A DNA stretch of 64,000 nucleotides from JAEZHK01 sp964575255 (GCA_964575255.1 CAZNPZ010000002.1:1-64000); one strand, 5' to 3'; positions 1-7,819 are shown, counted from the first letter of the stretch. Numbers and translations are program-made. Notes: generated by a model from the sequence alone, not told the origin.

Positions 1-1368
1 GGACTCGTTGATGACCACGTCCTTGACGCGGCCCTCCACGTACATGCGGCTGCCCGCCTCCAGCCGCACCACGTCGCCGGTGTGCAGCCAGCCGTCCTCG
101 TCCAACGCGGGCGGCGCGAGTTCCCCGTCGATCAGTTGGCCGGTGTGCAGCGAGCGACCCTTGATCAGCATCTCGCCCCGGTTGGTTCGGTTGCCGTCCG
201 GGATCACCTTGTACTGGACGTTGGACAGGGGTCTTCCCACGGAGCCCGACACGCGGGTCAGAAGGCTGTTGCTGGTCTCGACCGAGGTGATGGCCGTCTC
301 CGTCATGCCAAAGCCGGACACCGTGAAGTAGCCGAGCGCGCTCAGCGTCTTCATTTGCGCCGCGGGCGTGTGGCTGCCGCCCAGGATGATGCATTCCACG
401 TCGCCGCCCAGGAGTTTTGGCAGCACCGAGCGGAACAGCACCCTGCGCGCGAACGTGCGCCCGAACCCCGGCGCGACGTGCTGCAGCAACAGGCTCGTGC
501 CCCGCATCAGGCTAAAGGCAATCCGCTTCGCGGCGGGTTCCTTGGCCACTTTTTTCTCAAGCCCCGTCGCGAGGTTGGTGGCGAGTAGCGGCACCGCGAG
601 CAGCAGCTGAATCCGGAAGCGCGTGGCAGTCTCCACGATGGTCTGCGGCGCGCGATCCTTCAGGTATACGTTGGCGTAGCCTAAAAAGCTGCACCACATC
701 ATGCACACCATGAACCCAAAAACGTGATGGAACGGCAGGAACGCCAGCGTCCTCCGATTGCCGTCGTTGATGATCTGCTTGGAGGCATTGTAGAGAAGTT
801 CGCTGGACAGTACTTGATTGGCGACCGCCTCGCCGTTATAAACAAAGATTCGGCTGGTGGCGGTGGTGCCGCTGGTGCACAGCGCCACCTTGTCCGCAAA
901 TTCCGGCGTAAACCCCTTCGGCGCCGCAGGCGCGGCGGCGAGTTCCTCCACCGTCACCATCGAAACACCCTGCTTCGTGCGCCGCCGGGTTTTCCCGATC
1001 AGAAGCGACGCGCCCGACTGCTCCAGCATGTAGTCCATCTTTTCGTCGGACAGCGTGAAATCGAGCAGTACCGCGTTGTATCCGGCCAGGATCAGCCCCC
1101 AGAAAGCGGGGAACCACTCCGGGCAGGTGTCCATCGCGATGGCGGCGTATTTTTCGCCGTTGCCGCTACCGAAGCGTTTTTGCAGGAGGGCTGCATACGC
1201 CCTTGCTTTCGCGCCGTACTCGGCGTACGTGATGGCGACTTCCTTGCCGTTTTCAAGGTACATCGCCGCGGGCACGTTCCCCCAGGAGCAGGTCAGGGAA
1301 AACAGGTTGGACAGCGACATGTCCCGCCGAAGCGCTTCGCAATTTCGCAAAATCGGGCTACTCTGCAT
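1..1368 (-). CDS. AMP-binding acyl-adenylate-forming enzyme (acyl-CoA synthetase-like), C-terminus cut off by window edge
   Basis: About 455 N-terminal residues are visible; the gene runs off the left edge. Reading the minus strand gives the ANL-superfamily layout: an ATP-contact loop TSGTTATSR near residue 163, LPFHHVFGFM near residue 213 and WLHTGDVVRL near residue 428, followed by GRVKDVVI at the hinge to the C-terminal lid. These enzymes activate a carboxylic acid with ATP and pass it to CoA or a carrier protein. The loop departs from the usual TSGTTGxPK (Ala for Gly, Arg for the last Lys), so activity is not certain. ATG at 1368 is chosen because AAAGGGG lies about 9 bases upstream; it overlaps the end of the upstream dehydrogenase gene by 11 bases, so the two are co-transcribed. 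The substrate cannot be told. Confidence 0.85.
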   Translation of the reverse strand, partial: MQSSPILRNCEALRRDMSLSNLFSLTCSWGNVPAAMYLENGKEVAITYAEYGAKARAYAALLQKRFGSGNGEKYAAIAMDTCPEWFPAFWGLILAGYNAVLLDFTLSDEKMDYMLEQSGASLLIGKTRRRTKQGVSMVTVEELAAAPAAPKGFTPEFADKVALCTSGTTATSRIFVYNGEAVANQVLSSELLYNASKQIINDGNRRTLAFLPFHHVFGFMVCMMWCSFLGYANVYLKDRAPQTIVETATRFRIQLLLAVPLLATNLATGLEKKVAKEPAAKRIAFSLMRGTSLLLQHVAPGFGRTFARRVLFRSVLPKLLGGDVECIILGGSHTPAAQMKTLSALGYFTVSGFGMTETAITSVETSNSLLTRVSGSVGRPLSNVQYKVIPDGNRTNRGEMLIKGRSLHTGQLIDGELAPPALDEDGWLHTGDVVRLEAGSRMYVEGRVKDVVINES

Positions 1369-2197
1369 GCGTCGTATCCCCTTTACCCAGATAATAGCTT
1401 TCGAGAATGGAAAGGATCAGCCGCGATGGGAAAGAATTGTGCAGTACGACCGCCAGACGCTGATCAAATTTCGCGACGCACCGTCGAAACGGCATGCGTT
1501 TCTTCTGAAGCAGGCCCGCCGCTATCCGCCCCAGCCGTTCGGGGTCTAAGCCGCCCGCCTCGTCCCGCGCGATGGCCGCGATGCCTCTTTGGTAGGTATC
1601 GGCGTACGGCGAGCCGCCTTCCATCGCCGCATGCAGGCGGCAGTTCTGGGAGCCGCCGCGGTGGTCGCCCGGTTCCACCAGGCACACACGGATCCCGAAG
1701 CCTCGCACTTCCATTTGAAGGCATTCCGAATACCCTTCGATGGCGTGTTTGCTTGCAGTGTAGGCGCTCTGGAACGGGGTGCCGACGATGCCGTTGACGG
1801 AGGAAAAGTTGACGATCCGGCCCGACTTCTGGGCGCGCATGTTCGGCAGCGCGGCGCGGGTCATTTCGACGGTGCCCAGGAAGTTGGTCATGTAGACGTT
1901 CAGATACTCATCCCGGCTTGTCTCCTCGCAGGAACCCAGCACCAGTACGCCCGCGCAGTTGTACAGCGCATCGACGCGCGGCGAAATCTTAAGCGCCTGG
2001 AGTTTGAAGGATTGGATGCTTTCACTGTCCCGTACGTCCAGCGGGATCCGGTGAACGCCGCATTCGCACGGGCCGTGATAGGGATCAAAGGAGCGCGCGC
2101 CCGCGATGACCAGATGTCCGGCCTTTGCCAGCGCCTTGGCGGTATAAAACCCCAGGCCGCTGGACGCGCCCGTGATCCAAACGGTGCATTTGTCCAA
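1358..2197 (-). CDS. Short-chain dehydrogenase/reductase (SDR)
   Basis: A 279-residue classical SDR: NAD(P)-binding TGASSGLG at residues 9-16, NCAG at 80-83 (usual NNAG), catalytic Ser in NFSSVNG (132/133), and the Tyr146-x-x-x-Lys150 pair in YTASK. It should oxidise or reduce a hydroxyl/keto group with a nicotinamide cofactor in the cytoplasm. It is the first gene of a two-gene operon with the acyl-adenylating enzyme, which suggests work on a lipid or other acyl compound (inference). A consensus promoter lies 46-74 bases upstream of the ATG. The PG motif after the active site is followed by DHRGG rather than the common xxxT, a small oddity. Confidence 0.9.
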   Translation of the reverse strand: MDKCTVWITGASSGLGFYTAKALAKAGHLVIAGARSFDPYHGPCECGVHRIPLDVRDSESIQSFKLQALKISPRVDALYNCAGVLVLGSCEETSRDEYLNVYMTNFLGTVEMTRAALPNMRAQKSGRIVNFSSVNGIVGTPFQSAYTASKHAIEGYSECLQMEVRGFGIRVCLVEPGDHRGGSQNCRLHAAMEGGSPYADTYQRGIAAIARDEAGGLDPERLGRIAAGLLQKKRMPFRRCVAKFDQRLAVVLHNSFPSRLILSILESYYLGKGDTTHAE

Positions 2198-2242
2198 GCG
2201 TTTCCATCCCCATCCCCAAATGGATCAACCTGTCATAACAGA

Positions 2243-2271
2243 ATTATACTTCACCTTGATGACCTATGCAA
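2243..2271 (-). promoter_or_regulatory. Promoter of the SDR/acyl-adenylation operon
   Basis: On the minus strand TTGCAT (-35, 2266-2271) and a perfect TATAAT (-10, 2243-2248) are separated by 17 bases, the ideal SigA layout, about 46 bases before the SDR start codon. Confidence 0.7.
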
Positions 2272-2384
2272 GTTTTATTCAGATAAAACACCGTCCGGTG
2301 TCGGTTTTCTTGTTGGGAATCGGTTCGGTCCGCGCACATCATGGTATATTAGTTTCTGAAAGAAGCGTTTGAAGCGCCAATTGA

Positions 2385-2567
2385 AGGGAGTTTCTGTATG
2401 ATACCGAATACGGCATCTTCCATGAGGAAATTGGCATGAACGGGCGCGCCAACATCCTCATCGATGAGTACGGCATTGTCCGCTGGGTCAAAGTCTACCC
2501 GATGGAACAGCTTCCGGACATCGATGAGGTGTTCGCCGAAATCTCGAAACGGCTGGAGGTCTTTTGA
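2385..2567 (+). pseudogene. C-terminal remnant of an AhpC/TSA-type peroxiredoxin
   Basis: An open frame without a usable start codon encodes about 58 residues resembling the last third of thioredoxin-fold peroxiredoxins: YDTEYGIFHEEIGMNGRANI, then LIDEYGIVRWVKVY and a terminal LPDIDEVFAEISKRLEVF. The N-terminal half with the peroxidatic Cys motif is absent; the frame closes at a TGA at 2382-2384. A GAAGGGAG ribosome site at 2383-2390 is followed by ATG 2398, but in the wrong frame (13 codons). The remnant's stop TGA overlaps the pirin ATG (TGATG), so it was translationally coupled to pirin. Most likely a 5'-deleted gene; a CTG start at 2394 making a short protein cannot be excluded. Confidence 0.6.
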
Positions 2568-3400
2568 TGGAAAGAGGGATTGTGAAGACGGTGCGCGGGT
2601 TTCGCGCCGTGGACGGCGCGGGCGTTCGGCTCGTCCGCGTGCTGGGCCATGACGACGTATACGATTTTGATCCGTTCCTGATGCTGGATTCATTTGATTC
2701 CACCGATCCCCGCGACTATGTCGCCGGGTTCCCCACCCATCCGCACCGGGGGATCGAGACCGTCACCTACCTCATAGCCGGGCGGATTGAGCATGAGGAC
2801 AGCCTCGGTAATGGCGGCGTGATTGACTCCGGCGACGCCCAGTGGATGACCGCGGGCGGCGGCATCCTGCATCAGGAGATGCCCAAACCCTCGGATCGTA
2901 TGCTGGGCTTCCAACTTTGGCTCAACATGCCGCGCGCGGAAAAGATGGCGCCTCCCGCGTACCTGGAAATCCCCTCGGAACGGATGCCCAGCGTGTGGGA
3001 GGACGGAACGAAAGTGCGCGTCGTTTCAGGTGCGTACAGGGGCGTACAAGGGGTCGTGCCCAGGCATGTTCCAGCAACGGTATTGGATGTGACGCTCGAA
3101 AGCGGGCGTTCGATCCGGCTGGACGCGCCCGCAGGTCAGACAGGCTTTCTGTTCACCATACTTGGCGGCGCGCTGGTTTCGGGCAAGCGCGTGGAGGAGA
3201 AGACCGCGGCGTTGTTCGGGGAAGGCGACTTTGTCACGGTGTCCGCGCCTGAGAATGCGGGCGCCCGCTTCATTTTCTTCATGGCGCCGCCGCTTCACGA
3301 GCCGATCGCCTGGGGCGGGCCGATCGTGATGAACACCCGCGAGGAACTCGATACGGCGTTCAGGCAGTTGCGGGAGGGCACCTTTCTGAGATCAATTTAA
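2567..3400 (+). CDS. Pirin-family bicupin protein
   Basis: A 277-residue protein of normal pirin length. The N-terminal cupin carries the complete metal site: His58 and His60 in THPHRGIET, and His102 and Glu104 in ILHQEM, matching the four iron ligands of characterised pirins. Family members bind Fe and act as redox-responsive regulators or quercetin dioxygenases; the role here is unknown. The ATG overlaps the stop codon of the peroxiredoxin remnant (TGATG), pointing to an ancestral oxidative-stress operon. A rho-independent terminator follows about 70 bases downstream. Confidence 0.92.
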   Translation: MERGIVKTVRGFRAVDGAGVRLVRVLGHDDVYDFDPFLMLDSFDSTDPRDYVAGFPTHPHRGIETVTYLIAGRIEHEDSLGNGGVIDSGDAQWMTAGGGILHQEMPKPSDRMLGFQLWLNMPRAEKMAPPAYLEIPSERMPSVWEDGTKVRVVSGAYRGVQGVVPRHVPATVLDVTLESGRSIRLDAPAGQTGFLFTILGGALVSGKRVEEKTAALFGEGDFVTVSAPENAGARFIFFMAPPLHEPIAWGGPIVMNTREELDTAFRQLREGTFLRSI

Positions 3401-3467
3401 AACCAACGCATTGTCTGCGTCGGGTCTTTTCGCTGTGTTCCGTTGCGCTTTGACAATGTGTAGTCTT

Positions 3468-3501
3468 GCGCCTCCCGCCCAAAGCGGGAGGCGCGTTTTT
3501 T
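3468..3501 (+). terminator. Rho-independent terminator after pirin
   Basis: An 11-bp perfect stem (GCGCCTCCCGC with GCGGGAGGCGC, loop CCAAA) is followed by GTTTTTT. The T-run touches the stop codon of the convergent gene on the minus strand. Confidence 0.85.
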
Positions 3502-3742
3502 ACGGTTCTCTCGGCCCGTTGGGCCAGGAGTCCGAATCGTCATAGATGCCGCTGTAGTCCAGCATCGCCGACCGCTCGGCCTCCTGGACGCGCGCGGCCA
3601 GTTCCTGCGGGCTGGAAATGCCGTCTCCCGCGAGCCGCGCCTTGACCGAGATGGGCAGCGATTCAAAGTATTCGTATGCCTCCGGGTCTCCCTCCAGGAG
3701 ATTTCTCAGGCTCGCGTCGATGTTCTCCGGCAGTGTCGTCAT
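3500..3742 (-). CDS. Small acidic hypothetical protein (80 aa)
   Basis: Eighty residues beginning MTTLPENIDASLRNLLEGDP, with LPISVKARLAG in the middle and an acidic, probably flexible tail. No signal peptide or membrane segment; predicted cytoplasmic. AGGATGGTG about 9-14 bases before the ATG supports translation. The LP-x-x-V-K/R pattern recalls small uncharacterised Clostridia proteins, but no family is claimed. It converges on the pirin terminator and diverges from the MerR gene. Confidence 0.65.
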   Translation of the reverse strand: MTTLPENIDASLRNLLEGDPEAYEYFESLPISVKARLAGDGISSPQELAARVQEAERSAMLDYSGIYDDSDSWPNGPREP

Positions 3743-3905
3743 GAAACATCACCATCCTTTCTTCCATAGGATGGGCGGTAACTCTGCCGCGCATGCAAAG
3801 GCTGCCAATCACGCGGTAAAAAAACGGATGCGCATGGTCGGTTGACCGGTTCGCCCGATCATGGTATTCTGGAGCAGAAAGATTGTTAATTCTGCCAACG
3901 CGCGG

Positions 3906-3936
3906 TTGACTTTGACACCGTGTCGCACTTTATACT
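3906..3936 (+). promoter_or_regulatory. MerR-type operator-promoter with 19-bp spacer
   Basis: TTGACT (-35, 3906-3911) and TATACT (-10, 3931-3936) are 19 bases apart, the stretched spacing typical of MerR-controlled promoters. The spacer contains a perfect dyad, GACAC-C-GTGTC (3914-3924), where a MerR dimer would sit. It lies directly before the MerR-family gene, so autoregulation is the natural reading. A second possible promoter (TTGACC at 3842, TATTCT at 3865, 17-bp spacer) lies upstream. Confidence 0.75.
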
Positions 3937-3956
3937 TTCTCGCGAGGGGGAGAGGT

Positions 3957-4949
3957 ATGGCGCTTCAATCAATCGGCGATGTTTCGAGGGAAACGGGCGT
4001 TTCCGCGAGGATGCTTCGGTATTACGAGCAGGCCGGGCTGATCACGAGCCTTCGGCGGGCGGGCTATGCGTACCGCGTCTACGACGAGGAGGCGCTGATC
4101 CGGCTGAGGCTGATCGTGATCCTGCGCAAGCTTCGCATTCCGCTCAAACAGATCGAGCGCATCCTGAAAAGCCAGTGCGCGGCCACGGCAGCCGAGATAT
4201 TCCGCCTTCGCATGGAAGAGGTGGGCGCGGATCTTGACGCGCTCAAGACGATCCAGGCGGTGTTGGCGCGGATGATGGCGCTGATCGCGCGGGAGCCGGA
4301 CGCGAAACTGAGTCCGAAGCTGATCGAGGACACATCCATCGCGGGGCTGATCGCCGAACTCTCTCCGCCGGAGCAATTGCTTAAGGGGGAGAAACTCATG
4401 GATCAACTGGACAGGGCAGAACAGAAACTCAATCTCCTGAACGACGTGCGCATCGTCTACCTGCCGCCGTCCTCCGTCGCGGCGTTCCATTACCTGGGCG
4501 AGGACAGCGAAGCGCACGTGCAGGAAGTCGTGAACCGCTTTGTGCTTGAGAGCGGTCTCCTTGCCGTCAAGCCGGACATCCGCCATTTCGGGTTCAACAA
4601 CCCGGCCCGCGGCGCGGCGTACAACGTCTCCGCGCCGGGGTATGAGATGTGGGTGACGATCCCGGACGGCTTCTCCGTGCCCGATCCGCTGGTCCGCAAG
4701 CGCTTTCTGGGCGGGCTGTACGCCGCGCACGCGATCGAGTTCGGCGCGTTCGACCACTGGGGGCTTCTCAACGAATGGGTAAACAACAGCCCACAGTATA
4801 CGCATGATCTTGGCTCCGTCCGCGTGGAGCCGTGGGACGAACGGATGGATCCGTGTCTGGAGGAACAGTTGAACTATTACCACAACGTTCGGCAGTCGGA
4901 CTTCGACATCGCGCGGATGCAGCTTGACCTTCTCATGCCGATCCGGTAG
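3957..4949 (+). CDS. MerR-family transcriptional regulator with GyrI-like effector domain
   Basis: 330 residues. Residues 1-75 form a MerR winged helix (SIGDVSRETGVSARMLRYYE), followed by a helical dimerisation coiled coil (about 80-130) and, from about 165 to the end, a GyrI-like/SOUL-type ligand domain like that of BmrR and Rob-type regulators, which bind diverse small molecules. ATG 3957 is chosen because the open frame upstream contains the promoter itself; transcription from the promoter above would start about 14 bases before this ATG. No Cys metal site of the MerR/CueR kind is evident, so a drug or organic effector is more likely than a metal. The target besides itself is unknown; the next gene is a DUF3788 protein. 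Confidence 0.9.
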   Translation: MALQSIGDVSRETGVSARMLRYYEQAGLITSLRRAGYAYRVYDEEALIRLRLIVILRKLRIPLKQIERILKSQCAATAAEIFRLRMEEVGADLDALKTIQAVLARMMALIAREPDAKLSPKLIEDTSIAGLIAELSPPEQLLKGEKLMDQLDRAEQKLNLLNDVRIVYLPPSSVAAFHYLGEDSEAHVQEVVNRFVLESGLLAVKPDIRHFGFNNPARGAAYNVSAPGYEMWVTIPDGFSVPDPLVRKRFLGGLYAAHAIEFGAFDHWGLLNEWVNNSPQYTHDLGSVRVEPWDERMDPCLEEQLNYYHNVRQSDFDIARMQLDLLMPIR

Positions 4950-4982
4950 AATACCGCCATATGGTATATGGAGGTAATCATC

Positions 4983-5417
4983 GTGCAGTGGCATGAGCTG
5001 TATCCCAAAGAGATCATTCCAACCCCGGAAGCGATCGCTGATTATACAGGCGAGGCGAAACCGCTGTGGATCGAGTTTTCCAACCGTGTCGAGTCACGCT
5101 ATCAGGTCAAACCCAGGCTGACCTACAGCGTCTGCAGCGGGAAGCCGGGCTGGAATGTGAAATACCAGAAGGGCGGGAAGGCGCTGGGCACCTTCTATCC
5201 GGAGGAGGGCTCGTTCAGCGCGCTGGTCGTCCTCAGTTACAAGCTGGATTCGGCGATGGCTAAGATCCTGCCGGAACTCAGCGATTCGGCGGCCGAGCTG
5301 TATCGGACCGCCGGGGACTATATGAAGATGGGGAAGTGGATGATGCTTCGCATCGACACGCCGGAGGCGCTGGAGGATTTGCAGAGGATACTCGCTGTCA
5401 AGATGACTACGCCATAA
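4983..5417 (+). CDS. DUF3788 family protein
   Basis: 144 residues starting at GTG 4983, preferred over ATG 4968 because GGAGGT (4970-4975) sits 7 bases before it and overlaps the earlier ATG. The sequence has the family pattern KPGWNVKYQKGGKALGTFYP followed by a hydrophobic strand and a tail with KMGKWMMLRI. The biochemical role of the family is unknown. It follows the MerR gene by 33 bases and is probably co-transcribed with it, a pairing that suggests regulation by, or response to, the same small molecule (inference). Confidence 0.8.
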   Translation: MQWHELYPKEIIPTPEAIADYTGEAKPLWIEFSNRVESRYQVKPRLTYSVCSGKPGWNVKYQKGGKALGTFYPEEGSFSALVVLSYKLDSAMAKILPELSDSAAELYRTAGDYMKMGKWMMLRIDTPEALEDLQRILAVKMTTP

Positions 5418-5434
5418 ACTCAGACTGCATGAAG

Positions 5435-5463
5435 AAGGCGGTCCGCGTCGAGCGGATCGCCTT
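5435..5463. terminator. Probable bidirectional terminator between DUF3788 gene and convergent membrane-protein gene
   Basis: A 12-bp stem with one G-T pair (AAGGCGGTCCGC / GCGGATCGCCTT, loop GTCGA) lies between two convergent genes. The T-tracts on either side are poor, so the call is moderate. Confidence 0.5.
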
Positions 5464-5483
5464 TGATTTCGGATTGGCATCCA

Positions 5484-6293
5484 TCACCCAAGGAACGCCA
5501 GCTTGACCTGGAAGTTGTCGGAGTTTGCGAAGTAATCGACGGTGATCTGCTGGCCGGACTTTTTATACACCGCGTTGAAGGTCTGATCCTTGACGGAGAG
5601 CGGCTCAGAGATGATCCACTCGCTCGCGGCCAGACGATTCAAATACTCCTGGGCGTCGGTCGCGGCGGCGTTCCGGTAGGTCAGCACGCGGCTGCGCGCG
5701 CCGACGCCTTCTTCGACTGAAACCAGCGTGCCCGCGTCCGGCAGCGGGAAGGCTGCGTAGTCCGGGTCAGCCCACGTCATCGCGGATTCTCCGCACAGAA
5801 CCACCGAGGTGTTGGAGCCGCTTGCGATCAGATGGATTTCCACGCCCTTATACGACAGGACGACCAGGGACTTGCCGTGTACGAAGATGTGCGCGCCGTC
5901 GTCCGCCAACTGTTCGGCGTATTCGTCAAAACCGGAGACGGAAAGAGGCGGGATGTCGATCTCCGCGCGCTGGCCGTACACATGGGTGTTATAGCCGGTA
6001 GCTTCATAGATGGGAATTTCCGGGAAAAGCTCCGAGGGCCAGGTGTCAAAGCTTGGCTCTGTAGACGCGACCGGCGCGACGGTTTCGGCCGGCTCCGGAA
6101 CGCTTGCCTGCTGTGCCATGCGGGACTGGGTCAGCCAAATAGATCCCCACAGCGCCAGCGCTACGACGACCACGGCGAAGCCACTGACCAGCGCATACTG
6201 AATCACGTGGCGGCGCTTCTCTTCGGCTGCGTCGTTGTCCAGCGTGAATACGTCCTCTTCCTCGTAAGGCTCTTTGAGTTCCTGATTCGCCAC
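5484..6293 (-). CDS. Hypothetical single-pass membrane protein
   Basis: 269 residues starting at GTG with AAAGGAG about 10 bases upstream. An acidic cytoplasmic tail of about 30 residues is followed by one hydrophobic segment (about 33-53), a Pro/Glu/Thr-rich stalk (about 60-80) and an extracytoplasmic domain of about 190 residues with repeated beta-like stretches, including YATG-type turns and ending in VTIDYFANSDNFQVKLAFLG-like strands. No enzymatic motif is visible. It is a monocistronic unit with its own consensus promoter and converges on the DUF3788 gene. Function unknown. Confidence 0.75.
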   Translation of the reverse strand: MANQELKEPYEEEDVFTLDNDAAEEKRRHVIQYALVSGFAVVVVALALWGSIWLTQSRMAQQASVPEPAETVAPVASTEPSFDTWPSELFPEIPIYEATGYNTHVYGQRAEIDIPPLSVSGFDEYAEQLADDGAHIFVHGKSLVVLSYKGVEIHLIASGSNTSVVLCGESAMTWADPDYAAFPLPDAGTLVSVEEGVGARSRVLTYRNAAATDAQEYLNRLAASEWIISEPLSVKDQTFNAVYKKSGQQITVDYFANSDNFQVKLAFLG

Positions 6294-6338
6294 CGGCGCT
6301 CAGCTCCTTTGGTTGAAGTCCTCGTGGCATACAAATTT

Positions 6339-6367
6339 ATTATACCACACGGGGATTGACGATGCAA
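6339..6367 (-). promoter_or_regulatory. Promoter of the single-pass membrane protein gene
   Basis: Minus-strand TTGCAT (6362-6367), 17-base spacer, TATAAT (6339-6344), about 45 bases before the GTG start. Confidence 0.75.
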
Positions 6368-6430
6368 TCCGAAGAATTGTTTCATACCAATCCAAAGTAC
6401 AGATTACTCGTCCAACCGAATCTTTTCGCG

Positions 6431-6582
6431 TGAGCAGGTTGGTTTCCCTTTCGGAAACCAAGTCGCGCTGCGACTGAACGATTCCAATAGATTTGAAGCG
6501 TTCACTGTGTTGTCACTCTCCGCTCACCGTAGCGCTGCATTTCACGCCGAAGGCGTATCCCGAAGGGTCGCCTCGCTACGGT
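6431..6582. repeat. Hairpin-rich intergenic element
   Basis: The gene-free stretch 6294-6709 contains a run of inverted repeats: TTGGTTTCC/GGAAACCAA (about 6433-6455), AGTCGC/GCGACT (about 6461-6475), and a larger fold at 6526-6582 in which ACCGTAGCG pairs with CGCTACGGT and encloses two GAA-capped hairpins (CGCC-GAA-GGCG and CCC-GAA-GGG). Besides this, the stretch holds a promoter at its left end and the jag terminator at its right end; nothing else was seen. It may be a structured RNA or a repetitive extragenic palindrome; no known RNA family was recognised. Confidence 0.45.
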
Positions 6583-6662
6583 TCCTAGCCTCACATCGGG
6601 AATCTCTCAGTTCTATGGATTTATTCATACTTTTACTTGGTATCATAACCGCCGGAAACCCG

Positions 6663-6696
6663 CAAAACAAAAGCGGCCGCGTCAGAGCGCGGCCGC
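6663..6696 (-). terminator. Terminator of the rpmH-rnpA-yidD-yidC-jag operon
   Basis: A 9-bp perfect stem (GCGGCCGCG / CGCGGCCGC, loop TCAGAG) followed on the minus strand by TTTTGTTTT, 14 bases after the jag stop codon. Confidence 0.85.
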
Positions 6697-6709
6697 CATC
6701 ATCGTGGAG

Positions 6710-7819
6710 TTACTTCAGCGTGATGATCACGCGGCGGTAGGGTTCCTCGCCCTCCGAATGGGTGGTGACGTAGGGGTTGTCCTGCAGTGCCGAGTGCAGC
6801 ACGCGGCGCTCATAAGGGTTCATCGGTTCCAGCGCGACGCGGCGGCCGGTCTTGCGGGCGCGGGCTGCCATCCGGGCGGCGAGCTTGCGCAGCGCATCCT
6901 CGCGCTTGGCGCGATAATGCTCACTGTCCAGCGAAACGCGGGTGTACTCGTCCCGACCCTTGTTGACCTGGAGGCTCGTCAGGTACTGCAGCGCGTCCAA
7001 CGTCTCACCGCGGCGTCCGATCAATACGCCCAGCGCATCGCCGCTCATTTGCACGAACAGGTGGCCCTCGTCTTCCTTCAGGCGAACCTCGACATCGACG
7101 CCCATGATTCTGGTAACGCTCGTCAGGAAATCGTAGGCGCGCTTTCCGGCCTCGCCGAGGGTTTCAAAGTCGATCGGCGGGAGATCTTCCATCGGGGTAG
7201 GCATCGGCGCTTCCTTGTGCGCGCTCTCCGGGCGGCGGCGCGGTTCACGCGCTTCGCGGGGCTCTCGCGCTTCGTGGGGCTCTCGCGCTTCGCGGGGCTC
7301 TCGCGCTTCGCGGGGCTCTCGCGCTTCGCGGGGCTCTCGCGCTTCGCGGGGCTCTCTTGGCTCGCGGCGCGATGCCTTGAATTCGGCGACCGACTTGATT
7401 ACCGGAGCCTGCGCGTCGCCGGACGGCTTCTTCTCCTGTTTTTCGGGTGCGGGCTTGGGCTCGGCCCTGCGTTCCGGCGCCTTCTGGGGCTCATCGGGCT
7501 TTGGGGCGGGGGAGGCTTCCGGTTTTCGCTCCTGCTGGGCCTTCTCCGCGGGGTGTTCGGGCTTCTTTTCGGGCAGCTTCTTCTCGGCGCGCGGCTTCTG
7601 CGCTTCCAGCGTCATCACCGGCATCTCGAAATCATACTCGTCCTTGGCTTCCTTCACGGTCAGGCGCACCCGGGCGAGCTTCCCGAACATACCGAAAAGG
7701 CCGGGGCTGCCCATTTCCAGAACGTCGATGGCGACATCGGCGGAATCGCATTTAAGTTCGGCCAAACCGGCCTTTACAGCGTCCTCAACGGTCTTGCCGC
7801 TGGTTTCGATGGACCTCAA
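6710..7819 (-). CDS. jag: RNA-binding protein Jag/KhpB (SpoIIIJ-associated)
   Basis: 369 residues with the full Jag plan: Jag_N domain (about 4-55), a long charged linker (about 56-220), a KH domain with the GxxG loop as GRRG (about 225-290) and a C-terminal R3H domain (about 298-369, ending VTTHSEGEEPYRRVIITLK). Jag/KhpB partners with KhpA in RNA binding and affects cell elongation and division in Gram-positives. The linker holds six tandem EPREAR-type hexapeptides, which make it much longer than typical. The start is TTG at 7819: its TTGA overlaps the yidC stop codon, and AGGAGGT sits 9 bases upstream, so translation is coupled to yidC. Confidence 0.93.
   Translation of the reverse strand: MRSIETSGKTVEDAVKAGLAELKCDSADVAIDVLEMGSPGLFGMFGKLARVRLTVKEAKDEYDFEMPVMTLEAQKPRAEKKLPEKKPEHPAEKAQQERKPEASPAPKPDEPQKAPERRAEPKPAPEKQEKKPSGDAQAPVIKSVAEFKASRREPREPREAREPREAREPREAREPREAREPHEAREPREAREPRRRPESAHKEAPMPTPMEDLPPIDFETLGEAGKRAYDFLTSVTRIMGVDVEVRLKEDEGHLFVQMSGDALGVLIGRRGETLDALQYLTSLQVNKGRDEYTRVSLDSEHYRAKREDALRKLAARMAARARKTGRRVALEPMNPYERRVLHSALQDNPYVTTHSEGEEPYRRVIITLK
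7248..7367 (-). repeat. Tandem 18-bp repeat inside jag (hexapeptide EPREAR, six copies)
   Basis: The plus-strand unit GGCTCTCGCGCTTCGCGG repeats in register about six times with one variant (EPHEAR). Because 18 is a multiple of three, copy-number change would lengthen or shorten the linker without a frameshift. Near-identity of the units suggests recent expansion. Confidence 0.9.

Noticed and set aside
2398..2439. 13-codon frame after the ribosome site GAAGGGAG
   Set aside because: Too short and out of frame with the peroxiredoxin remnant; more likely what is left after the 5' deletion.
7248..7367. Regular 18-bp repeats considered as a CRISPR array
   Set aside because: Units abut with no spacers and encode an in-frame hexapeptide inside jag.
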